Position numbers and translations under genes: made by a program. From contig CANMAI010000015.1 in assembly GCA_947495795.1 (NCBI GenBank), positions 28,970-92,969 on the forward strand: a stretch of DNA of 64,000 nucleotides, read 5' to 3'. The number at the start of each line of letters is the position of its first letter. Positions within the stretch are counted from its first letter, which is position 1. This stretch comes from an uncultured Paracoccaceae bacterium (lineage in GTDB: Bacteria; Pseudomonadota; Alphaproteobacteria; Rhodobacterales; Rhodobacteraceae). A model generated the notes under the pieces. The model was not told the origin of the DNA. It did not search any database and saw only the letters and a program-made list of their open reading frames with translations. Shown here piece after piece: positions 34,355-43,040 of this stretch.

Positions 34355-35751
34355 AACTTTTCTCTCTTAAACCGGTTGCACTGGCGGTCTCGTCTGTTGC
34401 GCTTCTGGCCTGCACTCCACCCCCGGCACCCAGCGTCTCCCGCGCACCCGATGCCACGCGCCCGGTGGAGGCTGTGCGCTTTCCTGCCAGCAGCCAGCCG
34501 CGCGGCGTCACGCGCTCCAATACGATCCTCACACAGGATTTCCTGGATCTTACCTATGCTCTGGAAAGCGGCCAGCAGCTCCCGGGCCTCCTGCGTTATG
34601 AAGGGCCGGTGCGCGTCTCCATGCCCAGTCCGGCACTCGCTCCCTACCGGCGCGATCTCGAAAATCTGCTCGCAAGGCTCCGCAACGAGGCTGGCATCAA
34701 TATCCGCAGCACCAACAATCCACAGCAGGCTCAATTGCATATCGAAGGCGTCCCCGCTGCCGAGATCCAGCGCGCCTTTCCCGGTGCTGCCTGCTTCATC
34801 ATCCCCGGCGTAACGTCGTGGAACCAGTTCCGCAGCAAACGCGGGCGCCTGCGCTGGTCCGATCAGACAACGCTCACCCAAACCGGCATCTTCGTCCCCA
34901 CAGACAGCACGCCTCAGGATATCCGCGATTGCCTGCACGAAGAGGTCGGCCAGGCCCTCGGCCCGGCAAATGATGTCTATCGCCTGCCAGACAGCGTGTT
35001 CAACGACGATAACTTCCACGCCATCCTCACACCGTTCGATATGCTGATGCTGCGCGTTCTCTATAGCCCCGAGTTGCGCTCCGGCCTGCCGCGCGCTGCT
35101 GCCGCGCGTGTGGTTCCGAAAGTGCTCAATCGCCTCAATCCATCCGGGCGCGGCGTGGGCGCACAGCCCCGCGCGCCGGAAAGTGCCGAATGGAAGCGCC
35201 AGATCGAAACTGCAATGACCCGTCGCAACAGCCGTATCGGCCGCATGCAGGCGGCAGACAGGGCCGTGCGGATCGCAGGCGCAATGCGCCCGGTGGATCA
35301 TCGGCTCGGCGTGGCTCTCATCACGCGCGGCAGGCTTACCTTCCGCTCCCGCCCGCAACAGGCAGCGGTGGATTTCGCCAACGCCTACCAGCTTCTTTCC
35401 TCCCGCCTCGGCCCTGGCGATATTCGCACCTCGCAGGCCGCCCTCCACCTCAGCATTCTCGGGCTGAAGCGGGGTGATTTCGATCAGGCGCTCAGCATCG
35501 CCCGCAATGCAGAAGCAGCGGCCAAGCGCGGCGAAAACGCCGTTCTCCTCTCCGGGCTTCTTGCCGTGCAGGCGCAGGCTCTCTCCGGTCTCGGAGAGAA
35601 CGTGAAAGCCCGCGCCATGCGAATCGACAGTCTCAAATGGGCCCGCTACGCCTTCGGAGATATCAACGGTGCCATCCAGCGCGAGCAGGCAGAGCTGGAA
35701 CTGATCGGCAGTATCGTGCCACCCGCCTCCAAAAGGGGTAGCGTGCAATGA
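34351..35751 (+). CDS. DUF2927 lipoprotein with degenerate zincin-like motif
   Basis: A lipoprotein of about 466 residues. The signal region LKLFSLKPVALAVSSVALLAC places a lipobox LLAC about 20 residues from a start that seems to be CTG at 34351 (GGAGG eight bases upstream; no ATG, GTG or TTG is suitably placed). The middle DUF2927 domain contains LHEEVGQALGPAND and FDMLMLRVLYSPEL, a pattern recalling metallopeptidase zinc motifs but lacking HExxH. The C-terminal third looks like helical TPR-type repeats. Coupled to the next small gene (ATGA). Confidence 0.75.
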   Translation: MKLFSLKPVALAVSSVALLACTPPPAPSVSRAPDATRPVEAVRFPASSQPRGVTRSNTILTQDFLDLTYALESGQQLPGLLRYEGPVRVSMPSPALAPYRRDLENLLARLRNEAGINIRSTNNPQQAQLHIEGVPAAEIQRAFPGAACFIIPGVTSWNQFRSKRGRLRWSDQTTLTQTGIFVPTDSTPQDIRDCLHEEVGQALGPANDVYRLPDSVFNDDNFHAILTPFDMLMLRVLYSPELRSGLPRAAAARVVPKVLNRLNPSGRGVGAQPRAPESAEWKRQIETAMTRRNSRIGRMQAADRAVRIAGAMRPVDHRLGVALITRGRLTFRSRPQQAAVDFANAYQLLSSRLGPGDIRTSQAALHLSILGLKRGDFDQALSIARNAEAAAKRGENAVLLSGLLAVQAQALSGLGENVKARAMRIDSLKWARYAFGDINGAIQREQAELELIGSIVPPASKRGSVQ

Positions 35752-35921
35752 TCCCCCTGATCATGGGCATTGCCGGTGCCATCTGGGGTTGGATGCGCGC
35801 TGCCAAACGCGGCGGCAACACGCTCGACAAGCTGCAATATGCAGCAGGCCACGGCATCGCATTCCTTGTGCTGGGCCTCTTCATCGGCATTGTTATCGTG
35901 CGCACCGCGCCCCCGATGTAA
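35748..35921 (+). CDS. Small conserved-looking membrane protein (57 aa)
   Basis: The frame MIPLIMGIAGAIWGWMRAAK...APPM has one clear transmembrane segment near its C-terminus (IAFLVLGLFIGIVIV) and a hydrophobic N-terminus, so one or two spans. It overlaps the DUF2927 stop by 3 bp and ends 5 bp before the VWA gene start, so it is probably translated as part of that operon. GGGG lies upstream of its ATG. Function unknown. Confidence 0.7.
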   Translation: MIPLIMGIAGAIWGWMRAAKRGGNTLDKLQYAAGHGIAFLVLGLFIGIVIVRTAPPM

Positions 35922-35926
35922 GCCCG

Positions 35927-37111
35927 ATGTTCACCCACCTCTTCGCCGAACTTCGCGCCGCATCTGTTCCCGTCTCCCTCCGCGAATATCTCAGCTTTCT
36001 CGGCTGCCTAGATGCGCAGGTCGTGCTCTACGATCCGGAGGGCTTCTACTACCTCGCCCGCACCACACTGGTGAAAGACGAACGCCATCTCGATCGCTTT
36101 GATCGCGCATTCTCCACCGTCTTCGCCGGGCTGGAAAGCCGCACCGCGGAAGATATTCTAAACACCGTCGAAGTTCCGGAAGACTGGGTGCGCAAACTTG
36201 CTGAAAAGCACCTCACAGCGGAAGAACGCGAGAAGATCGAAAGCCTCGGCGGCTTCGAAGAACTGATGAAAACCCTCGCCGAGCGCCTGAAGGAACAGGA
36301 AAAACGCCATCAGGGCGGCAACAAATGGATCGGCACAGCGGGCACCTCCCCCTTTGGTGCATACGGCTACAATCCGGAAGGCGTGCGCATCGGACAGGAT
36401 AAATCCCGCCATCAGAAAGCCGTCAAGGTCTGGGACAAACGCGAATTCCGCAATCTCGACGATACAGTCGAGCTTGGCACCCGCAACATCAAGGTCGCCC
36501 TCAAGCGCCTCCGCCGCTGGGCCCGCGATGGCGCGGATGAGGAACTTGATCTGAACGGCACCATACGCGCAACCGCCGAACACGGCTATCTGGATGTCGT
36601 CACCCGGCCAGAACGGCGCAATGCCGTCAAAGTCATCCTCTTCTTCGATATCGGCGGGTCAATGGATCCGCACGTAAAAGTGGTGGAAGAGCTCTTCTCC
36701 GCCGCCCGCGCCGAATTCAAGCACCTGGAGCATTTCTACTTCCACAACTGCCTTTACGAAGGCGTCTGGAAGGACAATCACCGCCGCTGGGATCAGCAAA
36801 CCCCCACTCACGAGATCATGCGCACCTTTGGCTCCGACTACAAATGCATCTTCGTCGGCGATGCCGCCATGTCTCCCTACGAGATCCTCTATCCCGGCGG
36901 TGCAAACGAACACCATAATCCGGAACCCGGCGCCCTCTGGCTCCAACGCGCCCGCGAACAGTGGCCCGCCACCCTCTGGATCAACCCGACCCCCGAACCG
37001 CACTGGCAATACACCCACTCCACCCAACTCATCCGCGAAATCTTCGAAGATCGCATGGTGCCTATGACGCTGGAAGGCATCGACAAGGGCGTGCGGATAT
37101 TGGGCCGCTGA
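35927..37111 (+). CDS. VWA-domain protein, CoxE-like partner of MoxR ATPase
   Basis: A 394-residue VWA protein. The N-terminal helical part (FTHLFAELRAASVPVSLREYLSFL, DRAFSTVFAGLE) is typical of CoxE-like proteins. The C-terminal half is the VWA domain with VILFFDIGGSMDPHVKVVEELF (about residues 223–244), a MIDAS-like DxGxS rather than DxSxS, and FVGDAAMSPYEIL (about 306–318). It is expected to work with the MoxR ATPase at 30598. In related genomes the two are usually close; here an islet separates them. Confidence 0.9.
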   Translation: MFTHLFAELRAASVPVSLREYLSFLGCLDAQVVLYDPEGFYYLARTTLVKDERHLDRFDRAFSTVFAGLESRTAEDILNTVEVPEDWVRKLAEKHLTAEEREKIESLGGFEELMKTLAERLKEQEKRHQGGNKWIGTAGTSPFGAYGYNPEGVRIGQDKSRHQKAVKVWDKREFRNLDDTVELGTRNIKVALKRLRRWARDGADEELDLNGTIRATAEHGYLDVVTRPERRNAVKVILFFDIGGSMDPHVKVVEELFSAARAEFKHLEHFYFHNCLYEGVWKDNHRRWDQQTPTHEIMRTFGSDYKCIFVGDAAMSPYEILYPGGANEHHNPEPGALWLQRAREQWPATLWINPTPEPHWQYTHSTQLIREIFEDRMVPMTLEGIDKGVRILGR

Positions 37112-37129
37112 ATACCAAAGAGGCTTTGA

Positions 37130-37834
37130 ATGATCAGGCAGGCAACCCCCAAAGAAGTCGCAGACCTGACCTGGGCCGCCCACCCTGTCACCAAAGTCGA
37201 TTTCCCGGAAATCCTCATTATATTCATTCTGGCAGCTCCGCTCTGCACAGTGATCATCGGGATCCCCGCGTTTTATGTTTTGAAATTTTCCGTCGGAATT
37301 CAACTTTCGATGCATCACTTCTGGATACTTTATTCTGTTCTGCTCATGTGTTTCCTGATCCCGGAAGCCAAACGCCGCAGGAAAATGCACAAACCGAGCA
37401 CGAAACGACGGCCCGCACTCTTGGCCGACATTCAAAGCCGGTCCGTCAAAGAAGAAACACTTACAATCACGCAAGCCATTCGCTTCAGAGAACCCGAACA
37501 CCAGATGCTGATCTATATGCTCCGAACAGCCGACGACCGCGTTCTGGTACAATATGACTACGCGAACACAATAACGGAGGAGGATGAAGCCGACCACGAG
37601 CCAAGTCTCTATCAGCCAGCCACCCAGCTTACCGTAGCGATGGGAGTCACCTCCCGCCACGTTCTCTCCGCTGCCTTCAGTGGCACACCAATTGAACTCT
37701 CAGATCCACACGACCTGACAATCCACGTATCAGACTGGCCGAAAGACGGTGAATGGCTCGATATCCCGTGGGATGATCTTATCGCTCACTACGCCAAGCC
37801 CATGAGAACACGCAAAGCCAAGGGTCACGCGTAG
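37130..37834 (+). CDS. Hypothetical protein with two membrane segments
   Basis: A 234-residue protein with hydrophobic segments at about residues 27–50 (EILIIFILAAPLCTVIIGI) and 62–78 (HFWILYSVLLMCFLI), then a basic stop-transfer PEAKRRRKMHK and a soluble C-terminal domain of about 150 residues. No family recognised. Follows the VWA gene by 18 bp. Third-codon GC is lower than in the VWA gene, so it may be a later addition. Confidence 0.6.
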   Translation: MIRQATPKEVADLTWAAHPVTKVDFPEILIIFILAAPLCTVIIGIPAFYVLKFSVGIQLSMHHFWILYSVLLMCFLIPEAKRRRKMHKPSTKRRPALLADIQSRSVKEETLTITQAIRFREPEHQMLIYMLRTADDRVLVQYDYANTITEEDEADHEPSLYQPATQLTVAMGVTSRHVLSAAFSGTPIELSDPHDLTIHVSDWPKDGEWLDIPWDDLIAHYAKPMRTRKAKGHA

Positions 37835-37954
37835 TTTCGCTGAACGATCAGCCCGCTCGCCGACAATACCTCATCCAACTACGTTGCTCCAAATCGGCAG
37901 GGCCTGCCTGTAGCCCACGGCGCTAAAAGGTTCATACTTTCCTCGACTATCTCG

Positions 37955-38437
37955 CTAACCCGCGAACAGCCGCACATCCCACCATACAGGCGTCTCCAGC
38001 CCCACCGTCACCCGTTCAAATTCCGGGTGCGCCGCGTTCAGCACGATGTTGTTCTCCATCCGCGCCACAACAGAGGGCACGATCAGCACGAGGCTCCGTC
38101 GCTCTGCATACCACGCCCGCCCGAAACGCCGCGCAGCCTCCCCGTCGCGTGTGTACCAGCCGGGCACAGTATCGGTCGTCACAACTTCATAGGAAGCCCC
38201 CACCGGCACCTCGATCTCGATGGAATGCTGGTTCGGCGGCAGCGCACCGTTCCACTGCACCAGCTTTTCCAGCATCGCGGTGGAGTAATGCTCGGCTGCA
38301 TAAATCACTTCGGCCCCGGCTTCATGCCAGCGGCCGGAAACCCTCCGCGCGCCCTCCGCACTCCACACCGGGTACTGCCCCGCCGGATCGCCCAGCCGAT
38401 AAGCGCGCAGCGCCTTGGCCAGAACCCGGTGGGCCAT
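37955..38437 (-). CDS. RES-domain toxin (NAD+-depleting)
   Basis: A 160-residue RES protein. Family Arg, Glu and Ser-type residues appear in LRAYRLGDPAG, ARRVSGRWHEAGAEVIYAAEHYSTAMLEKLVQ (about residues 30–61) and the C-terminal PVWWDVRLF. RES toxins of RES/Xre systems degrade NAD+. Its start overlaps the stop of the antitoxin gene by one base, so the order antitoxin–toxin is coupled. Confidence 0.88.
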   Translation of the reverse strand: MAHRVLAKALRAYRLGDPAGQYPVWSAEGARRVSGRWHEAGAEVIYAAEHYSTAMLEKLVQWNGALPPNQHSIEIEVPVGASYEVVTTDTVPGWYTRDGEAARRFGRAWYAERRSLVLIVPSVVARMENNIVLNAAHPEFERVTVGLETPVWWDVRLFAG

Positions 38438-38901
38438 CAGAGCGCTGTCCCGGCCTCTGCACGCCGCAGAAGGTTCAGCACCGCTTCCGCCCCTGCGGAA
38501 CTGGAGCGCGCCATATCGAATGGAGACTCTCCCTCCAGCATCGCATGTGGCCGATTGAGAAAACTGTCAATCGCTCCCTCATCGCCGTGATAGGCGCGGC
38601 TCACGGCATCCACCACGCGGCCCACTTCGTACAACCGCTCGCTCAGCTCCTTGGAAAGCGGTTTTCGCGATTTCCGCACCCGCCGCAGCGTCGCCTCGGG
38701 CACCACGGGCCCGACAACCCGGTTACTCCCGAGTACAGCACCCAGTGCCGTTGCCGCCTGCGGCTGCAACCCGGCAGAAACACGCCGCGCAAGATCCACA
38801 TCGCTCGTTACATTCGGATGATCTATCGCCAGCAGCCGCGCCACGCGCATCGCCTCATTGGCAGGCATCCCCGCAGGATCTGCATAGGCTTGAAGGCTCA
38901 T
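38437..38901 (-). CDS. Xre/MbcA/ParS-type antitoxin (DUF2384)
   Basis: A 154-residue antitoxin. An N-terminal helical DNA-binding half is followed by the C-terminal toxin-binding DUF2384 domain: RLYEVGRVVDAVSRAYHGDEGAIDSFLNRPHAMLEGESPFDMARSSSAGAEAV with the LNRPHAMLEG signature (about residues 113–122). It neutralises the RES toxin and probably represses the operon through the repeated box just upstream of its start. Confidence 0.88.
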   Translation of the reverse strand: MSLQAYADPAGMPANEAMRVARLLAIDHPNVTSDVDLARRVSAGLQPQAATALGAVLGSNRVVGPVVPEATLRRVRKSRKPLSKELSERLYEVGRVVDAVSRAYHGDEGAIDSFLNRPHAMLEGESPFDMARSSSAGAEAVLNLLRRAEAGTAL

Positions 38902-38920
38902 CAGGCTCTCCTTTTAATTA

Positions 38921-38955
38921 TCGTCATTTGACGTCAATATAAGCGTCATTTGGCG
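38921..38955 (-). promoter_or_regulatory. Operator-like repeats of the RES/Xre operon
   Basis: Two copies of CGTCATTTG begin at 38922 and 38944, exactly 22 bp (two helical turns) apart, each extended to a partial palindrome (CGTCATTTGACG and GCGTCATTTGGCG). They lie 20–54 bp upstream of the antitoxin start, where autoregulatory operators of such systems are found. Confidence 0.6.
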
Positions 38956-39004
38956 AAAAATCAAGATCAGCCTGCTACGCAAACCCGCGCACTCCAACAA
39001 ATCA

Positions 39005-39841
39005 TCAGTTTTGCGGAATGGCTCCACCAAAGATCGCGCCTGCGTCCGAGCCAGAACTTCGCACCGGGCGACGCACCGGCGCAGCTTCGATCTCCACACG
39101 GTTACGCCCGTTGTGCTTGGCATCATAAAGCAGTCGGTCCGCCACCGAAAACGCGCTCTTGAAAGTCTGTGGCGTGGGCAAATGCACCCCACCGATGCTC
39201 ACCGATACCGGCACCCTCTCCGCCCCAACATTCACCCACATAGCCTCCACCCCAGCGCGCAGCCGCTCTGCAATCTGTCGCGTTTTCTCAATCGACACAT
39301 CCGAGAGAAAAATCGCAAACTCCTCCCCGCCGATCCGGCCTAGAAAATCCTCCGCGCCGATCCCAGCCTGTAGGGCACGCGCAATTCCCACCAGAGCCCG
39401 ATCCCCAACCTCATGGCCCCAGGTATCATTGATATTTTTGAAGTGATCAGCATCCACCACCAACAACGCACCGGGATGGGCTCGCCCCTCTTCCGTATGC
39501 AATGCAGCGAAATCCTGCAGGAAAGCCTCACGAGACATCGCACCCGTCAACTGATCGCGCCGAATGATCTCCTTCAGTCGCTCCTGCAACGCGGCATTGC
39601 GGTGGGTAAGGGTCAGAAAGCCAGCAAAAATAGGAAGCGCGAGCACGAAGGTGATAAACGAAATGAGGAAGGGGATCAGTGGGTCATCCAACCGCACGGA
39701 ATCTACACCCAGATAAATCCACTGGAGCACTCGTAGATAGACGATGTTGGCGACAAGCATTGTAAACACCGTCAGCAGCACAACGATCAGAACCACGATA
39801 CGTCGCGAAGAGATATCAAAATACAGCCCACCGACAATCAT
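39005..39841 (-). CDS. Membrane diguanylate cyclase (GGDEF)
   Basis: A 278-residue protein. Two hydrophobic segments near residues 12–40 and 56–78 anchor it. A short coiled region leads to the GGDEF domain: RRDQLTGAMSREAFLQ (about 94–109), DADHFKNINDTWGHEVGDRAL (about 127–147) and active site GRIGGEEFAIFLS (about 164–176, GGEEF). It should synthesise c-di-GMP; no EAL domain and no RxxD I-site are evident before GGEEF. GTG at 39847 is an alternative start. Confidence 0.9.
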   Translation of the reverse strand: MIVGGLYFDISSRRIVVLIVVLLTVFTMLVANIVYLRVLQWIYLGVDSVRLDDPLIPFLISFITFVLALPIFAGFLTLTHRNAALQERLKEIIRRDQLTGAMSREAFLQDFAALHTEEGRAHPGALLVVDADHFKNINDTWGHEVGDRALVGIARALQAGIGAEDFLGRIGGEEFAIFLSDVSIEKTRQIAERLRAGVEAMWVNVGAERVPVSVSIGGVHLPTPQTFKSAFSVADRLLYDAKHNGRNRVEIEAAPVRRPVRSSGSDAGAIFGGAIPQN

Positions 39842-39884
39842 GATCACCTACACCTCTACTCCGCATAAGTATGCCATCGGAGAA

Positions 39885-40070
39885 TTACGAAAGTGTTGCG
39901 AATAGTGTGAGAGTAGAGTGCGCGCCAAGAGGTACGAGCCATGCATAGAATGCAACACTCAGCGCGCCCATTGCTGTAAAGCATCCCGCAACCGCGAAGT
40001 AATCATTTCCATTACGTCCCGGCTGCTCGTTCGCGTCCGAAGTCCGGCGAAACACTCCAAATTCACTCAA
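39885..40070 (-). CDS. Possible small membrane protein
   Basis: A 61-residue frame with TTG start, preceded by AAGACGGA. The product has one hydrophobic span (AVAGCFTAMGALSVAFYAWL) near the middle. It fills much of the 300-bp gap between the diguanylate cyclase and the M48 gene. No family recognised; could be spurious. Confidence 0.3.
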   Translation of the reverse strand: MSEFGVFRRTSDANEQPGRNGNDYFAVAGCFTAMGALSVAFYAWLVPLGAHSTLTLFATLS

Positions 40071-40142
40071 ATCCGTCTTGAAGGGTTTTTTTGCACTCCC
40101 AAAACACTACCTAAACGGTATCAAACCCAGCTTTTGGAAATC

Positions 40143-40847
40143 ATGCTGAAACTTACGCCGATCCTTCTTGCCATCGCCACCGGTCTGGTGATGTATCTCG
40201 TCTCCTCTTGGCGCCTCAAGCGCCAATTGGATGCACAATCCACCGCTCTTGCGGAGCCGGGATTGATGGCACTGACAGCAAAGCTTGCCAAAGCGCTCGA
40301 TCTGCCCGGCCTCAAGGTAAATGTGTTCGAGATAGAGCCTGTGAATGGCCTCGCGGCCCCCGATGGTCGCGTCTTCATCACGCGTGGATTCCTCAACAAA
40401 TACAAGGTTAATGAGATCACGGGAGAGGAGATCGCCTCCGTTATTGCACATGAACTGGGGCATGTGGCGCTCGGCCATGCCAAGCGCCGGATGATCGATT
40501 TTTCAGGGCAGAATGCCATCCGCGTCGTGCTCGTGATGATCCTCAGTCGCTTCATTCCCTTTGTCGGTGTCTACATCGCCAACTTCCTCGCAGGACTCAT
40601 CGGTTCCCGCCTCTCGCGGCAAGATGAATATGAGGCCGATGCCTACGCCGCAGCTCTTCTCACGAAGGCAGGCATTGGTACGGCCCCCCAGATCAACCTG
40701 TTCAAAAAGCTGGATAAAATGGCACCCACCACAGGTATGCCCGCCTGGATGATGAGCCATCCTAAGTCCGTTCAGCGCATCGCCGCGATCGAAAAGCTGG
40801 CTGCAAATTGGGGGGCGAATAAGCCCGTAAACATAACGGAATCCTAA
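40143..40847 (+). CDS. M48 family metalloprotease, HtpX-like
   Basis: A 234-residue protein. An N-terminal membrane span (LTPILLAIATGLVMYLVSSW) is followed by a zincin domain: PDGRVFITRGFLNKY (about residues 80–94), VIAHELGHVALGHAKRRM (about 101–118, HExxH zinc site) and SRQDEYEADAYAAALL (about 159–174, third zinc Glu). A second hydrophobic stretch lies between. The C-terminus has SHPKSVQRIAAIEKL. It probably degrades misfolded membrane or periplasmic proteins. Starts 10 bp after the AAACCCAGC segment; GGAAATC serves as a weak ribosome-binding site. Confidence 0.88.
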   Translation: MLKLTPILLAIATGLVMYLVSSWRLKRQLDAQSTALAEPGLMALTAKLAKALDLPGLKVNVFEIEPVNGLAAPDGRVFITRGFLNKYKVNEITGEEIASVIAHELGHVALGHAKRRMIDFSGQNAIRVVLVMILSRFIPFVGVYIANFLAGLIGSRLSRQDEYEADAYAAALLTKAGIGTAPQINLFKKLDKMAPTTGMPAWMMSHPKSVQRIAAIEKLAANWGANKPVNITES

Positions 40848-40848
40848 A

Positions 40849-40948
40849 GCGCATCGTCTTTGACCTCAAACACCCTTTATCGCCTATCCTGTTGAAATCC
40901 TTGATTTCAGGCAGCGATAGACGATTCAGATTCAAGGCGAAGCGCTAT
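40849..40948. repeat. Imperfect palindromic intergenic element
   Basis: AAAGCGC at the left and GCGCTATAG at the right enclose an inner imperfect hairpin (TATCGC, GAAATC, CTT, GATTTC, GCGATA at about 40880–40920). It lies between the M48 stop and the PIN gene stop and could end transcription from both. The nested palindromes resemble small dispersed intergenic elements of alphaproteobacteria. Confidence 0.35.
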
Positions 40949-41489
40949 AGGCTGCTGCTTTACCGAGCCGCGGCAAACGCAGGCGTTTCAAAAGCGGTCG
41001 CATCGGTTGCTCGCGCCCCGAAATAACTTCCGTGTTGCGCCTAACCTCTTCAAGTACTTGGGGAAATCTTGAATTGGTATGGTAGAGTTCCAGCAGAAGC
41101 CCGTCCGGATCGCGGGGTAAAATACTGTATTTGCCAAGCACCCGGCCCGGAAAATCACGCAGGTTGAAGGTCAGCAGTTCCGCCGCTTCACCGGCAATCG
41201 CTGCAGCCAGAACATGCGCGTCATCCGCATCAGGCAGCGCTACTTCTCTTTCCAGATCAGCGGAATAGCGTATCTCCGCCGCAGGCCACGCGGCACGCAA
41301 CAGCGCAATCTCACCCCGCGCCACAGCCTCTCCCTCCGCGCCAAGCCGCGCCGCCGCTGCACGCGCCCATTCCTCCAGAATACGGGCCGACCAAAGCGGT
41401 TGAAAACATTCAGCTTTCGCAGCTCCGATCAAGATTTCGCGCAGCACTGTAGGGTAGAGCACGCACGCATCAAGCAGAACCCGGCTCAC
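40932..41489 (-). CDS. PIN-domain protein (RSP_2648-like)
   Basis: A 185-residue PIN-fold ribonuclease-like protein. Acidic residues in VLLDACVLYPTVLREIL (first Asp), EIALLRAAWP, and LPDADDAHVLAAAIAGEAAELLTFNLRDFP (about residues 82–111) match the PIN active-site pattern. It appears to belong to the family typed by Rhodobacter RSP_2648. The GTG start at 41489 overlaps the methyltransferase stop (GTGA), so the pair is coupled. No small antitoxin partner is visible. Confidence 0.75.
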   Translation of the reverse strand: MSRVLLDACVLYPTVLREILIGAAKAECFQPLWSARILEEWARAAAARLGAEGEAVARGEIALLRAAWPAAEIRYSADLEREVALPDADDAHVLAAAIAGEAAELLTFNLRDFPGRVLGKYSILPRDPDGLLLELYHTNSRFPQVLEEVRRNTEVISGREQPMRPLLKRLRLPRLGKAAAYSASP

Positions 41490-42679
41490 GAAAGCCTCAG
41501 AAAGATCGCCTTGAGATAGGAGCTTTCGGCCAAGCTCGGATGCACCGGATGATCCGGCCCTGCAGCCCCGGTATGCACGATCTGGCAAGCGCGCCCCGCC
41601 TTGCTGACGCCGCGCAACGAAACCTCTCGAAACCGTTGTAAATCAACGGCATGGCTGCAGGAGCAAAGCACCAGGTACCCGCCAGAGCGCACCAACGAAG
41701 CGGCCCTCCGCGCCACGCGCTCATAAGCTCTCAAACCAGCTTCCAGCGCAGGCTTTGCAGGGGCAAACGCAGGCGGGTCGCAGATCACCGTATCAAAAAG
41801 CTCTCCCTTCGAAGCCAAAGCCTCCATCTCGGCAAAGGCATCCCCCTGCCGGGTGGAAAACCGCTCCGAAACACCCGTCTTCTCCGCCCCAGCCTCTGCC
41901 AAAGCCAATGCAGGCGCAGAACTATCAATACTCACCGCTCGCTTGGCGCCGCCAGCGAGGGCCGCCAGTGCGAACCCTCCAACATGCGAAAATACGTCCA
42001 AAACAGTGCCGTTTGCCGCCAAACGGGCCGCAAAAGCATGGTTTGTACGTTGATCGAAAAATATCCCGGTTTTCTGTCCAGAACGGATATCGGCCCGATA
42101 CACTGCCCCATTCATAGGTACATCGACAGTGTCAGGCACATCGCCAACCAGCACTTCGGAGATATCACCGAGCCCCTCAAGTGCCCGCGTCCGACCGGAA
42201 GCGTTCTTCCATACGGCCTTCACACCAGCAGCGTCCACCAGCGTCGCTGCAATCTGAGGCAACAGCACCTCCGCCCAGGCCGCGTTGGGCTGTAGAACGG
42301 CAAGATCACCAAACCGATCCACAACAAGTCCTGGAAGGCCATCTGCTTCCGCGTGGATCAACCGGTAGAATGGCGTATCGAACAATTGTCCACGCAACTC
42401 CAATGCCTTGGAGATCTTCCCGCGTAGCCAATCCGCATTAATCTCCGTCCCTTCCGCTCTCTCAAGCATCCGAAACGCAATCTTGGAATTCGGATTGAAC
42501 GCTCCAACTCCCAAAAAACGTTTCTCGCCATCCACAAGCGCCACGATCCGGCCAGGGCTCAGGGCTTTTGTGCGGCGATCCAGAACAAGCTGATCAGAAT
42601 AGGCCCATGGCGCACCATAGCGCAGCGGCAAGGGTGATTGCTTGGGGAGAAGTCTGATGGTTGGCATAATGTCTGTCAT
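41486..42679 (-). CDS. Class I SAM-dependent rRNA large-subunit methyltransferase, RlmI-like
   Basis: A 397-residue protein. The N-terminal PUA-like domain (PLRYGAPWAYSDQL, LSPGRIVALVDGEKRFLGVGAFNPNSKIAFRML) precedes a Rossmann methyltransferase: KTGIFFDQRTNHAFAARL (about residues 206–223), VLDVFSHVGGFALAAL (motif I), CDPPAFAPAK (catalytic DPPxF). RlmI methylates a 23S rRNA cytosine at C5; this assignment is by architecture. It is translationally coupled to the PIN gene. Confidence 0.88.
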   Translation of the reverse strand: MTDIMPTIRLLPKQSPLPLRYGAPWAYSDQLVLDRRTKALSPGRIVALVDGEKRFLGVGAFNPNSKIAFRMLERAEGTEINADWLRGKISKALELRGQLFDTPFYRLIHAEADGLPGLVVDRFGDLAVLQPNAAWAEVLLPQIAATLVDAAGVKAVWKNASGRTRALEGLGDISEVLVGDVPDTVDVPMNGAVYRADIRSGQKTGIFFDQRTNHAFAARLAANGTVLDVFSHVGGFALAALAGGAKRAVSIDSSAPALALAEAGAEKTGVSERFSTRQGDAFAEMEALASKGELFDTVICDPPAFAPAKPALEAGLRAYERVARRAASLVRSGGYLVLCSCSHAVDLQRFREVSLRGVSKAGRACQIVHTGAAGPDHPVHPSLAESSYLKAIFLRLS

Positions 42680-42705
42680 GACCACTGCCTAACCAAGCCC
42701 CGCAC

Positions 42706-42737
42706 AAAACAAAAGCCGCCATTTACGGGGCGGCTTT
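42706..42737 (-). terminator. Intrinsic terminator after the small protein at 42759
   Basis: On the minus strand AAAGCCGCC and GGCGGCTTT form a 9-bp stem around an 8-nt loop, followed by TGTTTTG. It separates the small gene from the methyltransferase gene. Confidence 0.75.
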
Positions 42738-42758
42738 GCTTTTAAAGATCTTGAAATC

Positions 42759-42926
42759 TCAGGCGGCAGATTTGGAACTGAAAAGCTGCGCAATGCTGTG
42801 CGGCAGGCTTCCAAAGAACTGTACGGCCGCAGCAAAACTCTTCCGAATTGCAGCTGCACGAAGTTCGTGAGCACGTTGTTCAAGGGCCGCAATTTCTTCC
42901 GCAGTCGGTACGTGATAAGCAGTCAT
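42759..42926 (-). CDS. Small conserved protein, RSP_7527-like
   Basis: A 55-residue protein, MTAYHVPTAEEIAALEQRA then HELRAAAIRKSFAAAVQFF. It is amphipathic and probably membrane-associated or helical. The start pattern with PTAEEIAALE resembles the small RSP_7527 family of Rhodobacteraceae. ATG 42926 has a GGATAGAG upstream; the frame continues upstream without a ribosome-binding site. It is followed by a good terminator. Function unknown. Confidence 0.65.
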   Translation of the reverse strand: MTAYHVPTAEEIAALEQRAHELRAAAIRKSFAAAVQFFGSLPHSIAQLFSSKSAA

Positions 42927-43040
42927 CTCTCTATCCTCAATTGTCCATCCGGCGATCCCGGTTTCTGACAAACAAGATAGATACTCGAACAACTTTTGCA
43001 CCGCACAATTGCGAAACCCCGAATTGCGGGAGACGCATGG

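Noticed and set aside
34333..35748. 471-codon minus-strand open frame
   Set aside because: It is exactly antisense to the DUF2927 lipoprotein, rich in Cys, His and Gly, has no family motif, and reflects high third-position GC.
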